The position numbers and the translations under genes are program-made. The notes under the pieces are model-generated. The model did no database searches. It was not told the origin of the DNA and saw nothing but the letters and a program-made list of their open reading frames with translations. A stretch of 64,000 nt of DNA from Unio delphinus (Eukaryota; Mollusca; Bivalvia; Unionida; Unionidae): positions 868,001 through 932,000 of the forward strand of contig JAQISU010000343.1 of the NCBI GenBank assembly GCA_029339505.1. Reading direction: 5' to 3'. Shown one piece after another: positions 20,615 to 50,700 of this stretch. The number at the start of each line of letters is the position of its first letter. The first letter of the stretch is position 1.

Positions 20615-21549
20615 GACCATGCGGTGGTAATTGAGTATCCTCGGGTATCACTTGTAATTGTTTACGTGTAAATCCGCGCTGAGGAGCAGTTGAATCCAAC
20701 CTATAGACTGGTGGTCTACCCGTGGATCTTACTATGCTAGATATTTCATGTGCGGTGACACTCCAAATAGGATCAGTAGCTCGTTTTTTTTACCGCCTTC
20801 AAGCTCTCCTGGTTCATATAAATTTCTCACAGTGACATTACCGAGTATTCGTTGTTTTGAACATTTTGTGGTTTTTGTATAGTTACATACTTCTTTTTAA
20901 TCGCGTTGTTAGGTTTCATATTAATTGTTCGAGTAATCTCATTATTTAGCGCGGTAATTACACCCGGTAATCTCTCGACCCATTCACGAGATCGTTTATT
21001 CTAAAAAAATTCCTTCGCGTATTGATATTCAAATATCCGCTAAGCAAGTGTCCGATTAAATCGTTCAACAATTGCCTGATCGCGATGTAGTGCAGTATGT
21101 CCTCGTCTGATGGTGACATTATGATGCTTCATTGTTGACAACACTGCACCCTGAAATTCCTCGCTAGGATCAACTTGTAAACAGATTTGGCCACTGCAGA
21201 GGACCACGCCGACAAATCCTTTCAAACGCAGAAGCCACTTCAGTTGATGACTTTGTCTTTAATGGCTCTGCTTGTTTGTATCTGCTCGCAACATCATCTA
21301 CGGTTAGTGCATACTTGTAAAAACATGCGGCAAAAATAATATATCTGCCTGACGAACTTCATTAGGGGCGCTGACATCAAAATGTAATTAGTTAATTTGT
21401 TTATGCGGTGGTAGATAAATCTGCCATATCGCCTGTTTAGATAACCAATCCTTTGCTGTAGTATTTTTCACCTTTGCGATGCTAGCGAGTTTACTGATTG
21501 CTGATTTACCCCTCCAGTATCTTCTTGGGGAATAATAAATAGATTCCAC
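20607..21549 (-). pseudogene. Maverick/Polinton-type integrase (rve family; F54H12.3 type), broken
   Basis: A retroviral-type DDE integrase used by Mavericks to insert into the genome. On the minus strand the product begins at 21549 with ESIYYSPRRYWRGKSA (the start codon is now GTG), then LASIAKVKNTTAKDWL and AIWQIYLPPHKQI. The frame at 21040-21225 holds the catalytic core end, with LQVDPSEEFQGAV and HRDQAIVERFNRTLA; the glutamate in VERFNRTL is the third acidic catalytic residue. The C-terminal domain is seen near 20625-20780 as ATDPIWSVTAHEIS, RPPVYRLDS and FTRKQLQVIPEDTQLPP. Several frameshifts and stops are present. Length of about 314 codons fits. It follows the zinc/PLA2 gene by 4 bp. 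Confidence 0.8.
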
Positions 21550-21553
21550 GTTA

Positions 21554-22075
21554 TTAATTACCAGCACCCAGCATTAATTTACTTTTCATCGCCGATTTTA
21601 TCAACCATGAAGCTAATTTTTCTTTAAAGGATTTATCAGTGATAGAATTGAACGCATGAATCAATTTCACATCTGCGATATGTCTGTGTTGCAGATTACT
21701 GCTTTTATAAGCAAAGTCATGAGCATGACACGCCTTATCAATAGCGTTTATCGGATATTCACCGGGTCGGGGTTGGTTTTGATCATAGAGTCTGATGTAA
21801 AGTCTGGTCCCAAGTCCACAATAACTATACCCTGGAAGATGTTTTTCTCCCGGATATTTTGCCCATGGTGTTCCTGGTAATTTTACTAGTTTGGCTGGAA
21901 TATAACCGCCTCGTTTTTATAAAATCATTACCCGATTTCACAGAAACAAATCTAAAATTTTTGTACCACAATGTACACACTTACCAGGAAGTGCTGATCT
22001 GTTATTTTTAGTTGTAATTGTTGTCAAGTCGTTTGTGCTAGTATGCTTCTTACATTTCACACAATATAGATCCAT
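21554..22075 (-). pseudogene. Zinc-ribbon plus phospholipase-A2-like viral protein, broken
   Basis: Minus strand, ATG at 22075, stop at 21554. The N-terminal part (MDLYCVKCKKHT ... GKCVHCGTKI) has two CxxC pairs. After two stops near 21935-21955 the frame continues with LPGTPWAKYPGEKHLP, then GYSYCGLGTRL and AIDKACHAHDFAY. YCG-x-G (calcium loop) and D-x-A-C-x-x-H-D-x-x-Y (catalytic His-Asp) are the two signatures of phospholipase A2, as in the VP1 unique region of parvoviruses. In that family the enzyme helps the particle leave the endosome. A minor virion protein is the likely role here. The start lies 14 bp from the ATPase start on the other strand. Confidence 0.7.
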
Positions 22076-22089
22076 AATTTATTTATAAC

Positions 22090-22745
22090 ATGAATGTAAT
22101 TGATTTTTCCGCGACAAAAACACAAGATCCCGTTAAGCATCATTCAGCGCTACTGAATTCTATATCGCATGATTATAATTGGACCATTAGGAAGTGGCAA
22201 GAATTGTTACTTAATTTAATAACGAGATGGATGAAATGGGACAAGATGTATTTAGTAGTCCGAAGTGTGATCAGCGATGTTACGAGGTGTTAAAGGATTT
22301 TAATGAGAAAGCAAAATCGGAAATCGATGAGGATATTATCGAATTTATAACCGATATCGAGGAAGCACCGAGCATTGATGTTATTGATGGAAGTATTAAC
22401 AATTTAGTCGTATATGATGATGTGATGCTAGACAATCAAAATAATCCCGCTAGGATATTTTCCAGAGGTAGGCATAAAAATACTGATGTGATATATGTCA
22501 CTCAGAGATATACACAAATACCAAAAGTGATCAGAGATAACTGCAATATTCTTGCTGTATTTAATGGAGTTGACACACACACGCTACAAAATATTCATCA
22601 GACCTGGTGCAGTGGAGATATGGATTATAATCTCTTTAGAAATTTCTTTAGTCATGCTCAGTCAATTCCACATGGATTTGTAACGATCAATTTGCATGAC
22701 CCTAGATCAAGATATCATATTGGACTTGATAAAATATTCGGTTGA
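22090..22745 (+). pseudogene. A32-like (FtsK/HerA) DNA-packaging ATPase, two frameshifts
   Basis: The packaging ATPase of Maverick/Polinton-like viruses, which pumps DNA into the capsid. ATG at 22090 opens MNVIDFSATKTQDPVKHHSA. The P-loop appears in a second frame at about 22172-22210 as IIIGPLGSGKN, with asparagine after the lysine where S or T is usual. The third frame (to 22745) has NNLVVYDDVMLD (Walker B), IFSRGRHKNTDVIYVTQRYT and IPKVIRDNCNILAVF, the typical A32 order. The C-terminus is DKIFG-stop. It is divergent from the zinc/PLA2 gene, with 14 bp between starts. Confidence 0.8.
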
Positions 22746-24529
22746 AACAGTTAGTCTCCACAGCGCAATTGGCGACGGGTCTATTTACTCTGTCTCCGTA
22801 GCGTGAGAAACCGAAACCATTTATCATTCTCTCTTTTTTTTTTGTCTGCCTGAAATGGTTTCGGTTTGAAATAGTTTCGGTTTGCTTGAAATAGTTTCGT
22901 TTTTTTTCTGATTTTGTCTGAAATAATTTCTGTCTGTTCACGCGCCCTGCTACTAGGTACATGTATCAGTCTATATGCAAAATACCTAGTTAGTCACGAG
23001 CCAAATCCAAAAACTAAACCTAAGCCAGTAAAATGTGAAGTGTATGTCAGTGTCCTTCCTTTAGTATAAGGATGTGGAACTAACCATCATATCATCTTAA
23101 GATTCCGTTATAAAAGGTTCTAAAATTAGTTAAGCATGAAATATAAGTCATAATAACATATTTGCAATGCATCCGTTTCCAAGTTTCATGATTCCAGATA
23201 TATCAGTATTTACACAAAATACAAAATACTAAAGATAACAAAATTCTTTAGGAGTTTTTGCTTTTACCAATTTACTTCCCTCCCCTGGTGATATATGCTA
23301 TGAAGTCACTCAAAACTGATGCCTAGGAAGAAATGACTGTCATTATATTAAGGTGTGCATATGAAAATGTTTTTACCTGGACAAACGCAAGTGCCGACAC
23401 CAGGGGTAGTACAATTCCTTACCCATTCTGCATACTGAGTTAAAATTGACTCTCAGTTAAATGACAACTCTTAAACCCAGCAACTTTCAGTGAAGATTGG
23501 CGCCATCCATAAATGATGTCACACGATTTTGGCAGATTTTGACCTCCCCCTCGCCACACTTTATCACAAAAAGTCAGACCCCCCCCCCCTCAAATACAAA
23601 CTTGGTGAACTGCCCAGCACAGATTTCTGGTTCATTTGCCTTGATATGGTATGCATGAAGTTAGTTCATTAAACTGATAGCCATTGCTATCATGATTTAG
23701 AAAGATGGCAACTGATATCAGACTCGGGTGTCAACAGCAACATCAATAAGGGGCATCAACTCTTGTCTACTAGTAATGGAACATCTTTCACAATAAAAAA
23801 GGATGTCATATGTATATAATATATTTTAAAGAACTTATAGGAAGCCTTGTGCCTTAAAGGGGGTAAAATTAAGGGATACTTCTGCAAAGAAGATTAAAAT
23901 AAAAAAATAATAAGCTTTCATAAAAAGCACTGGGAAATCAACTTAAAACTTCGAAAACATAGAATAAAAACATGAAATTATGAATTTATTTAATGTTTGC
24001 CTGCGACGGTGGTACAATCTTTATGCATGTTAGAGTTATCTCAAAAATAGTGACTTTTTTCCTCATCTCGAATTATTTTGAATTTGTATAAATTGAGATC
24101 ATGTAAATCATAATCACACTGTACTTGCTAAATTTGGGGTATTTAACTAAAATGAGAATTTTTTGGGGGAGAAACAGTTCATGATTAAAAACTTGGGTGG
24201 ATGAAATTTAAATACAAAGTAAAAAAAAAATCCAAACTTTAAGATATAATAATTATTTTACATTTTTATGCTCAATTTATTTCCTGTTTCTTCTGATAAT
24301 GATCAGAAAATAACATTTTAAAAGTTTATTCTTTAATTAACCGCATTTGTGCTGTGTTTTAATTTATAAACAAAGGATTTGTAAAAGAAAATGCAAATTT
24401 TAAAATAAAATGATCATGTGATGAGCCTTATGAAAATCTCAATGAGGTCATGCATGCTTACTAATAGTCAAAAATTTCCAGGATATTCTAAACACTGCCT
24501 TTTATACCAAATTTGATCTATATCCATGT
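22746..24529. other. No recognised gene
   Basis: Right after the ATPase stop comes GTTAGTCTCCAC (22750-22761). A pyrimidine-rich patch at 22830-22930 repeats GAAATAGTTTCGGTTT-like words. The remainder is AT-rich non-coding sequence with a C-run at 23580. The right end of the viral element should lie here but I cannot place it with certainty. Confidence 0.5.
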
Positions 24530-24775
24530 ATTAACATTTACTTTTATACAAAATGTGATATATATCAATGTATTAACATTGATGTTTATACTAACATCAT
24601 CTATATCCATGTATTAACATTCAACTTTGTACCAAATCTATCTACATCCGTGTATTAACATTGATGTTTATACCAATCTATCTACATCCGTGTATTAACA
24701 TTGATGTTTATACCAATCTATCTACGTCCGTGTATTAACATTGATGTTTATACCAATCTAGCTACATCCATGTAA
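24530..24775. repeat. 40-bp minisatellite, about 6 copies
   Basis: Unit with TATCTACATCCGTGTATTAA followed by CATTGATGTTTATACCAATC. Copies on the left are more diverged. Confidence 0.85.
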
Positions 24776-24809
24776 TAATCTAAAACTCTTGGTAGGAAAT
24801 AATCAGCAC

Positions 24810-25092
24810 ACTGTATGCCTGCCACATGTTCACTAGCTCTATGTAGACACTAGCAGTGTATGCCTGTCACATGTTCACTAGCCCCTTGTAGACACTAGCA
24901 GTGTATGCCTGCCAAATGTTCACTAGCTCTATGTAGACACTAGCAGTGTATGCCTGCCAAATGTTCACTAGCTCTATGTAGACACTAGCAGTGTATGCCT
25001 GCCACATGTTCACTAGCCCTTTGTAGACACTAGCAGTGTATGCCTGCCACATGTTCACTAGCTCTATGTAGACACAAGCAGTGTATGCCTGT
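24810..25092. repeat. 45-bp minisatellite, about 6 copies
   Basis: Unit with AGCAGTGTATGCCTGCCACA, TGTTCACTAGCTCT and ATGTAGACACT. Because 45 is a multiple of 3, a chance open frame crosses it on the minus strand. A single diverged unit recurs at about 25575-25630. Confidence 0.9.
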
Positions 25093-26126
25093 AGTGCTAA
25101 TAAAATCAGATAGCCCCAATGCCCAGGGAATCTCAAATATTAGATCAGACCCACCCTTTATTCTAAGAGAAGTGCCAGTCGGCTTGTCTAAAAAAAAAAC
25201 CACTTTGATACCGCTTATGAAATGTGTACACGTATTTTAAAGACATCGACATACCTGCCATAACACACCGGAATCTAAATCAGATTACCACTGTTATATA
25301 TGGAATTGAGATCTGAAATTGAAGCATGGTGTGTCCTGCTAAAAATACAGTTCTGTTCTCCCAAACCCCGACATGATCGTGTTTTGAGAAAACACAATTT
25401 TCAGTGATGTCAGGTATAAACCACCATTTTATATATTACTTAATTGACTGACAATAGCTAGTAAGAGTTACTTGAAAGATACAGCAGAATTTATATTCAA
25501 ACTGTAGCTATTACAACATTGTGAGTTTTTTTTAATTCATCAGCCTGGTGCCTGTGTCTAAATACATTTTCTGGCCTGCCACATATTCACTGGTTCTCTC
25601 TGTGTAGACACCAGCTGTGTATGGTTGACTCTATTACTAATAAACAAGTCTCAATGATCTTCATATTGGCCAAGGAATGTGGCCTTAAACTAAAATTAAT
25701 GTGCTAAAGCATCCATGACAATGACCTTTAAACTCTAAAATCTGTTTTTCTATTACCTAAGTGCAATCTATCAAACAAAAATCTGGTCATGTTATTCAAG
25801 AAGCTATTCTGCAAAACCCATTTCTCTGATCCACAACGTCCTTAACCTTTTGACCCCAAAATCAATAGGCTTTCTTCCATACACTGTGTATAAACTCTTC
25901 ATAAACTTTCTTCCTTTAATCTGAATGAACTTCACCTCTGACCTCATGCTCCAAACCAATATGCTTCTTTCTTACTCCCATTAAAGTCAAGCACAAACCT
26001 TTGCAATGGTACATGATCAAAGAGTTATATTTCTGCAGAAACCATTTTTATTCCTTTCTGTAAAGTTTGGCAAATTAGTTGCTATAGAACTGAGATTATC
26101 ATGTTAAAAAGGAAAGCTTAATGGAC

Positions 26127-26180
<54 letters not shown>

Positions 26181-26817
26181 GCAAACAGAATTATATCATA
26201 AAATCTATCATCAAAAATATAAAAAAGGGAACACAGATGGATTAAGGTAGCACTATTAATTTAATAGGCTGAATACAAACAGATGCATAACATGATGTAC
26301 TGTATAGTCATGGCATAAAAAATAAAACTTGCATCCATTACTTACATTTTTATTATACATGGAAAGAAAACATATTGTACCCAGCTGTAGAAGAAATTCT
26401 TTTCTATCTAGTGATGTTCTTTTTATTGTTTATGAAACCCAATATATCAAATCATCCAAGAGATTCAGGTTATACTACTCTATGTGGGATGTTACACCTG
26501 TTACAAATCATCCAAGTGACTTGAGCAATGTCACGATCACTGTGGGATGTTACACCTGTCAAAAATATAATTTTCTTGCACAAATATTACAACATGGAGT
26601 ATACAGACCAGGTAAAATGTTCAACTTTTCCATGTAGTGACTCCATTTGATATCATGGTCATGCATATAAAATTTATTTGTTTCCAAAATGAGACAACTT
26701 CCGCTTCGATACTTTAACATCAATAACTCCGTCATCACATTAATTCATGGAACTAATTTCAAGTTCAAGAAGATAAAATGCACGAATGATGCAAGATTTG
26801 CAAGTGCAACCTAAAGT
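25093..26817. other. Intergenic sequence with one microsatellite, no recognised gene
   Basis: No gene is seen. 26129-26178 is (TA)n followed by (GA)n. The 102-codon frame at 26329-26637 spans two copies of a TGTGGGATGTTACACCTG motif (about 26480 and 26540) and is not a family I know. The far end contains the probable PSMA2 poly(A) signal. Confidence 0.5.
26683..26688 (-). promoter_or_regulatory. Candidate poly(A) signal of PSMA2 (AATAAA)
   Basis: AATAAA on the minus strand, 231 bp past the PSMA2 stop codon. It is the nearest canonical hexamer I noticed; use is not shown. Confidence 0.4.
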
Positions 26818-26918
26818 GGGAATAGCTCAAATGATAGAACAACGCTACTGAACTGGGATTAGCTCAAATGATAGAACAACGCTACTGAACTGGGAATAGC
26901 TCAAATGATAGAACAACG

Positions 26919-26935
<17 letters not shown>
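26818..26935. repeat. 36-bp tandem array built from the PSMA2 stop-codon region, about 3 copies
   Basis: Unit with TGGGAATAGCTCAAATGATA and GAACAACGCTACTGAAC. The sequence CGCTACTGAACTG at the right end is the PSMA2 stop codon (CTA on plus) with its flank; two further copies of this lie in the 3' UTR. Confidence 0.85.
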
Positions 26936-44066
<17,131 letters not shown>

Positions 44067-44527
44067 TTTGATTGCAATGTACCGGCTGCTAACTAAAGAT
44101 GTGCAACAACTTAGAATAACGCTACAAAATTTGGATTCTATAATATTGCACTCTTTTTCGAGAAATTGAAGAAAATTGTACTACAATATAAATACACAGA
44201 ATCCACGCGTGTGTATAAAGCTACTATTAAATCTATTGCATGGAATAGTGTGTAAATATTTTATTTTATTGACTTGATGCAAAATGAGAAAAAAGTTTTA
44301 ATTGTATGTGCCAGTCTGTATAAAGTTTGGTTTAGATATAAAACAGAATTAACATCTCTCGTCCAGACTGAAAAAAAAAAAAAAAAAAAAAAGATTTGTC
44401 GATAGACTTGAAATGCACGCTGAAAGTCAAAGGTTACTGGAGGAGGACTATACAAAAGGAGATGAAGAAATACGGCCTGACATGGAACACAATCACTCAG
44501 TAGGGCTGCATATCGTTAGACGTGTCC

Positions 44528-44673
44528 TTAGAGCAGGCCCGACCCTAGGATGTGCAGGGCCCAAGGCAGCAAGCTATGAGCGCGGGCTCCCAAGTAAAAA
44601 TGTACATTGCCTGAAAGCGCGGGGCCAAAGGCGGTTGCTTCGTTTGCCTTGCCTTAGGGCCGGGCCTGCCTTA
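44528..44673. mobile_element. Possible MITE with about 20-bp inverted ends
   Basis: Left end TTAGAGCAGGCCCGACCCTA and the reverse complement of the right end, CTAAGGCAGGCCCGGCCCTA, agree well. TTAGA is present next to both ends and may be a target duplication. The GC-rich interior contrasts with the AT-rich surroundings. Confidence 0.45.
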
Positions 44674-46259
44674 GAAGTTGCACCTCTCAGGTAAGGCACC
44701 ACGGCCCCCAACATAAATGCGCCCAGTTTGTTTTTAATTCTTCTGCCTACTTTATTTTGTAGAGACCACGAGCTTAAAACTAGGTTCGTCGACCTCCATC
44801 CCAGTCTTCTTTCTTTTCTGGCATCCAATCTGGATGACACAATTTGGATCTCTATCCGGTTCCTGTTTAACCGCCCGAAGTCCCGTTCTCTATTTTTCCG
44901 TGTCTTCACCTTTCTTTCCTATGCTCATCTTGCTTTCCTTCTCAGCCAGATCTTTGAACTGTTTGAAAATTGTCGCAGAGATGCTTTCTCTCTTCAGACA
45001 TATAGCTTACGGGTAGCACACTCTAGTTTTTTCCACAGACACGGGAGGTGCTGAACTCTTTTCATCAGGCTGAGAGTTTCACCGGCTTGCTGATTTTTCA
45101 ATGGTTTGCTGTTATTCTTTCTTGTCTGATGAATGATGCTACGACTGACTGACTCGTTTAAATTTAGGTTCTCCACTTGGACATGTACGAGTTAGGTGTG
45201 CGCACGGCACACTAGATAACTAAATGCCAAGTTGTTAGTCACAATGTCCGTTTGAGAAAAAGCAAATCCAAGGCAATCTGATTAAGTCAGATCTCCACGT
45301 AAATATCTGACAGCGACCGCTAAGGGGTCATGTTCTGGTGACCTATGTCATAATAGTTAATTTTATCAGCAAACCAAATGAAGGCCTTTAATTTGTCATT
45401 TGGGAAGTCGAGCATAAATGTCTTTCCCAAAGGATAATTGAAATTACATTATTTCCAACTAAAATCTAATTATATAGTTATTGCACTATGTTTACAACGT
45501 TTTTATTGTTTGTAGAGTACTATATGTTTGCACAATTTTGACTTGTAGTTTAAGGGTCTTTTATAACAATATGAAAATATTCATTTCCTAAAATTCATTT
45601 GTAAAAATCTATTTCAAGCATTACTTAATCCATATACTCTATGTAGAGATACCCATTAACTAGGTTGGGGTGGGGTACTCCCTGTATTATTTTTTAATTA
45701 TGACAGAAGACCAACGCTGGCTCATTTTTGTTAAAAATTGAAGTAGTGACAGAGAGATGCAAAGCTCCGAGCCCCCAGTCAGCGATGCCAAAATTTAATT
45801 TCTGAATACACAAGGTGAAATTCAAATAAACAACAGTTTAATAACATCCAAATAAGATAATCATTTCTCAATGAAATTCAATATTAAAAACCCCATCACT
45901 CGTCTTTCACTCGACCAAGAGACGGCCTATTTCATCATCTGACGTAGTGTGATAGATTTTCCTTCTGTCTTGTGTTCCTATTCATCTGTATTATGCTTCT
46001 CTGGACTGGTATTCCAGTTCCCCTCCATTCCGTCTACTTATGCCTCCGTTCTCTACTTTTCTTGTCTCACAGAGACTCGGGATCAACTGCACTAGGGTAT
46101 TTCCCTTTGTCTCCTACAGCTCTTCTGATCCCTAAAAGCTGTTCGAAGCTCCTTTGTAGTTCCCTGAATGACAAATTTTCCCGCCAATATCGAATGACGT
46201 CGGAGTAGCTCATCTTCCCTTATAATTCCTGCAAGATGGTTTGGCGACTACTAACGTTT

Positions 46260-46900
<641 letters not shown>

Positions 46901-47502
46901 TAGCAGACACTATCCTCCTCCCCAGCCGTCTGTCAAGGGTGGATTTACGACACCCTACTTGATGTTCATTTGAAGCCAAATTACGAAATTTCATGTCACT
47001 TAAAAGTAAATCGTGCTCTGCCAAAATAAGGCGCCGGTCTCAAGTTCCTATGGCCATGTTACATAACTGGCTTTGACACACAGGACTGACCTTTGTAACA
47101 TTTTTGGAGTGGAATTATTAGTCTCAGGGTCTAGTATAACATGTTGCAATCTGGTTATTCTTCCTTACCACGTGACACTATATATACTTAATATTACATT
47201 ATCAAGGTAATGAATTACAGGTAGACAACCAATGTTGTACAGTCATATAATTAAAGTGTATTTTTGATGTATTCAATGTGTCTAGTGTTTCGGTGCATTC
47301 CCCATTCCCCCCCCCCCCCGAAAACAAGAGAAGAAAACATCCCCAAGCTGTATCTAGAGAAAGATTGAAACAGTTTGAAATTCGTATTTGTTGAACTAAT
47401 AGTTTCAAGAAAAGACTTATTCCAAAGTATTGCCAAACGAACGAATTTCTTTAGATCCAATCAAATCAGTCGTTAGTCGACAGGGTCGGCTAGCGGTGCA
47501 GC

Positions 47503-47596
47503 ATGGCTTTGACATTAAAGAATATACTTGGGAATTTATTACACAAATTAGAGACATTAGTCCATCGTATTCGAGTGCAAGATTCATTTAACAGAG
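47503..47596 (+). CDS. MRPL32: MRPL32 coding exon 1
   Basis: Start chosen because MALTLKN... is basic and amphipathic, as in mitochondrial presequences, and because its phase fits exon 2 (G|GG). The donor is GTTGAT, so the exon end is the least certain part of the model. Confidence 0.75.
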
Positions 47597-47728
47597 GTTG
47601 ATTGTTGTTTGTATTAAATGCATTATTCTTATGATATAAATGTCATGTTGCATTATGAAAACTTGCTATGAATGGGGTGGGTTAAATAGTGTTTTTTTGG
47701 GGTATACCTAATACTTCTTACCCGTTAC

Positions 47729-47784
<56 letters not shown>

Positions 47785-50700
47785 TAAAAAATAATATTTC
47801 TTCGCTAGATATTGCTGGATGCAACAGATAACAACATTATAAGCTGCAGTTGGCATAAAGTTTTGTATCTTGAACAAGCCAAGGAAGCCTCTAGCCCAAG
47901 GCTAGTCCTACAATGCAAGACATCGATCCAGATATTTATCTTTTGAACTTTGAGGTCGTACTGCTGAAATAACGTCGAGGTATAACGTGTTCCGATGTCG
48001 ATTAATATCGGAACGATTCGTCAGATTTTCAGCAATTTCTCAAGGAAACGAGCGAATGGACATGTTTAAATGCCCTTCAGTTGTGTTCAGAAATGGGATG
48101 GAAGCTGGAACACCGAAACTGATTAAATTGATAACAGGCTTGAACCAAACGAAGCTGTTGCAACATTTTTTTCCCAGTATTTATATATTTTTATTCATTT
48201 TATTAATTAAAGAAGTATACTTCAACTTAGGCTGCTCTGGTGGCCTAGTGGTTAGAGCATCCGTCGTGGATGCTGCAGGTCGTGGGTCCAAACCCCAGCC
48301 AAGTCATACCAGAGACTTAAAATAAGGGTTCTTTCAGCTCTTGGCGCTCGGCTTTAAAAGATTGATGTTGGGACTAGTTGGCCTGGTGTCATGATGTGAA
48401 AGAGTTGGGGACATCATGCTACATAGTTGTGGCATGATGCCTGAGTGCTAGACATCACTATAAATTGCCACACTGTAGAGATATGACTGAAAAATTGTTA
48501 AAGCTATGTTAAAAATCCAAATCACATTCATACTTCAACTTTTGATTTTGGCATTACCTGGTTTCATCACATTCCAGCCAAAAAAAATTTGAAAACTGGT
48601 CCATTTAATTGCTTGTTTGAGTGTTTGGAATTTATTTGACTTGAATTTGTAGCAAAGCATAGTTATGGGCTGCCAAGTGTGAGATATTTCAGAAAATTTT
48701 ACTTCGCTACGATGTTGGTCGCCATCAAAACATGCTACACAGTGCCACAATTCAGGCAATAAGACCTTGATGCCTAAAATGGAAATATCAGGTTGAGGTC
48801 TTACCGTGTAGGACTAACCCTAGGCTGACAATGTAATCAGAATTTTAATTCTGTAATTGTATGTGTACTGAGAAGACCAATTAGTAGTATTGAACAAGAA
48901 CTGTGCACTTGACTTGAGGGACTTTGCTACATGCCTGAAACTTGCTTAAACTTTGGTATCCAACCATTTTTAATTTGTAATATTTCTTGGGCAGCAATTT
49001 CTTAGCATTATTAGAAAACATGTTTCAGCCTTTTGCCATGAATTGAACAAAAATATTTATGAAATATCATTAAATTTTGTTCTTAAAAATTAAACATCAA
49101 TAACTTTGTGTGTCTGCAAACAATTTTTAAAAATATTATTAAACTTTGCATATTATCTCCTCCTTGCCAAAGCCTGACTAAGAGGTTAGTTCCTTATTTG
49201 CGAGCATCACTAATTTATTATTGGGAAAGGAATGCTAATTTTAATTGCATTGACCAATTACAACTCAAAGTAAGAGAAATGTGTACCTGTATATGAAAAA
49301 TAAATGTTTAACTTAAATACATGTGCTAAAGGTAGACTTGGAATCAAGTGGGTTTTTGTCCATGCCTTGCAAAGATGCTTAAGGTGGAAATGACCTAGCT
49401 TTTTATAAAAACATGGCCACCATATGACAATACAAAAAAAAGTTTGTTGTTATTGGCACTAATATTTTTGATGCATTGTTATCAGAAGTGGAAATTTGTA
49501 ATCCTATATTTATTTATTTATTTATTTTGAGGCAAAATGTGTGTATTCCCTTCAGTCTTGTTGCTATACACAGATGTTACTCAAAACAAAACTGGTTGAT
49601 AATTAACCTATGAAGTATAAGAAAGTTAGCCTGGAATGTTTTCATTTTGAGTTCTTGTTTATTGTAATTATCTCATTGAATGAATAAGATTAACATTTTG
49701 AAGTACTTGGACTGAGAAGTTTATTCTATTGTCTTGCATCTACATTCTCAGAGGTCTCAGAAACGCAGAACCGCATGTATTTGCTTGCAAATGTTTTATC
49801 TGGAACGCAGAAAATTACTTATATAGGAGTCATCTGTAAGTATGTAATAGCTGAGCGGCAAATTCAAAAGCTCCATCCATTAATCTTTTAGCTGAGCTGA
49901 TATTTGCAATAACAGAATACAGTGGCTGAAAGACCATACAGATGTGATCTTGAGTATAGCTGTGTTCAAAGACAGGAGATTTAGAAGAGTACGTTAAATT
50001 TAGCCTTGATTATTATGTTTATTGCCAAGTGTAGCTGAATAAGTAGTGCATGTGACCTCAAAATGAAGACATGTTGAGTCTTAGACAAAACGCTGTTTGC
50101 AAATTTGGTTCAGTATTTTGGGGTCAAACAGACACTTTACACAGATTATAATGAGATTCAGAAGAGGTCTACAGTTGCAAGAACTGATTTTTCAGATCTG
50201 ACAGTCACAGTGTAAGAGAGTGTGTTATGCCTGGATTAGTGTTTGGAATAAGACCTTTCCTTGGATTGTCAGAATTCAGTCTCGGATTATCAAACAAGAT
50301 ACATGTCAGAGAATGTGGAAATTAAGCTCTAGCAACCAATATTTCATCTAATCTGCAGTAGTCCACATTTTCTAGGAGGGTACTGCAACTTTAGCTGGTG
50401 GGATTCCTATTTTTACCAAAATGGGAGTCCTGGAGTCTTAGTTTTAAAATCCTAGCGAGACCTCTGATACTTTGCAACCCTATATTGTTTCCAACACAGC
50501 AGGTTAAACAGCTCTCACCAGTATATGGTGTGACTTAGAAACTTATTTTCTAATATTATAAAGGTACTAAATGCCAAATTTTGTCCACAATTGCTTGCCA
50601 CCAACGTTCCCTCTAAGCGAATGGTAGATGTGCATGCAGTGCTCGCTGCACTGCGCAAGCGTTACTGAGATGAGCAAAATTAAACGTTGAATTGAGGAAA

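Noticed and set aside
44413..45176. First exon of MRPL32 or another gene between the two host genes
   Set aside because: Frames on both strands overlap and include a GC-rich MITE-like element; the MALTLKN exon at 47503 fits phase and targeting signal better.
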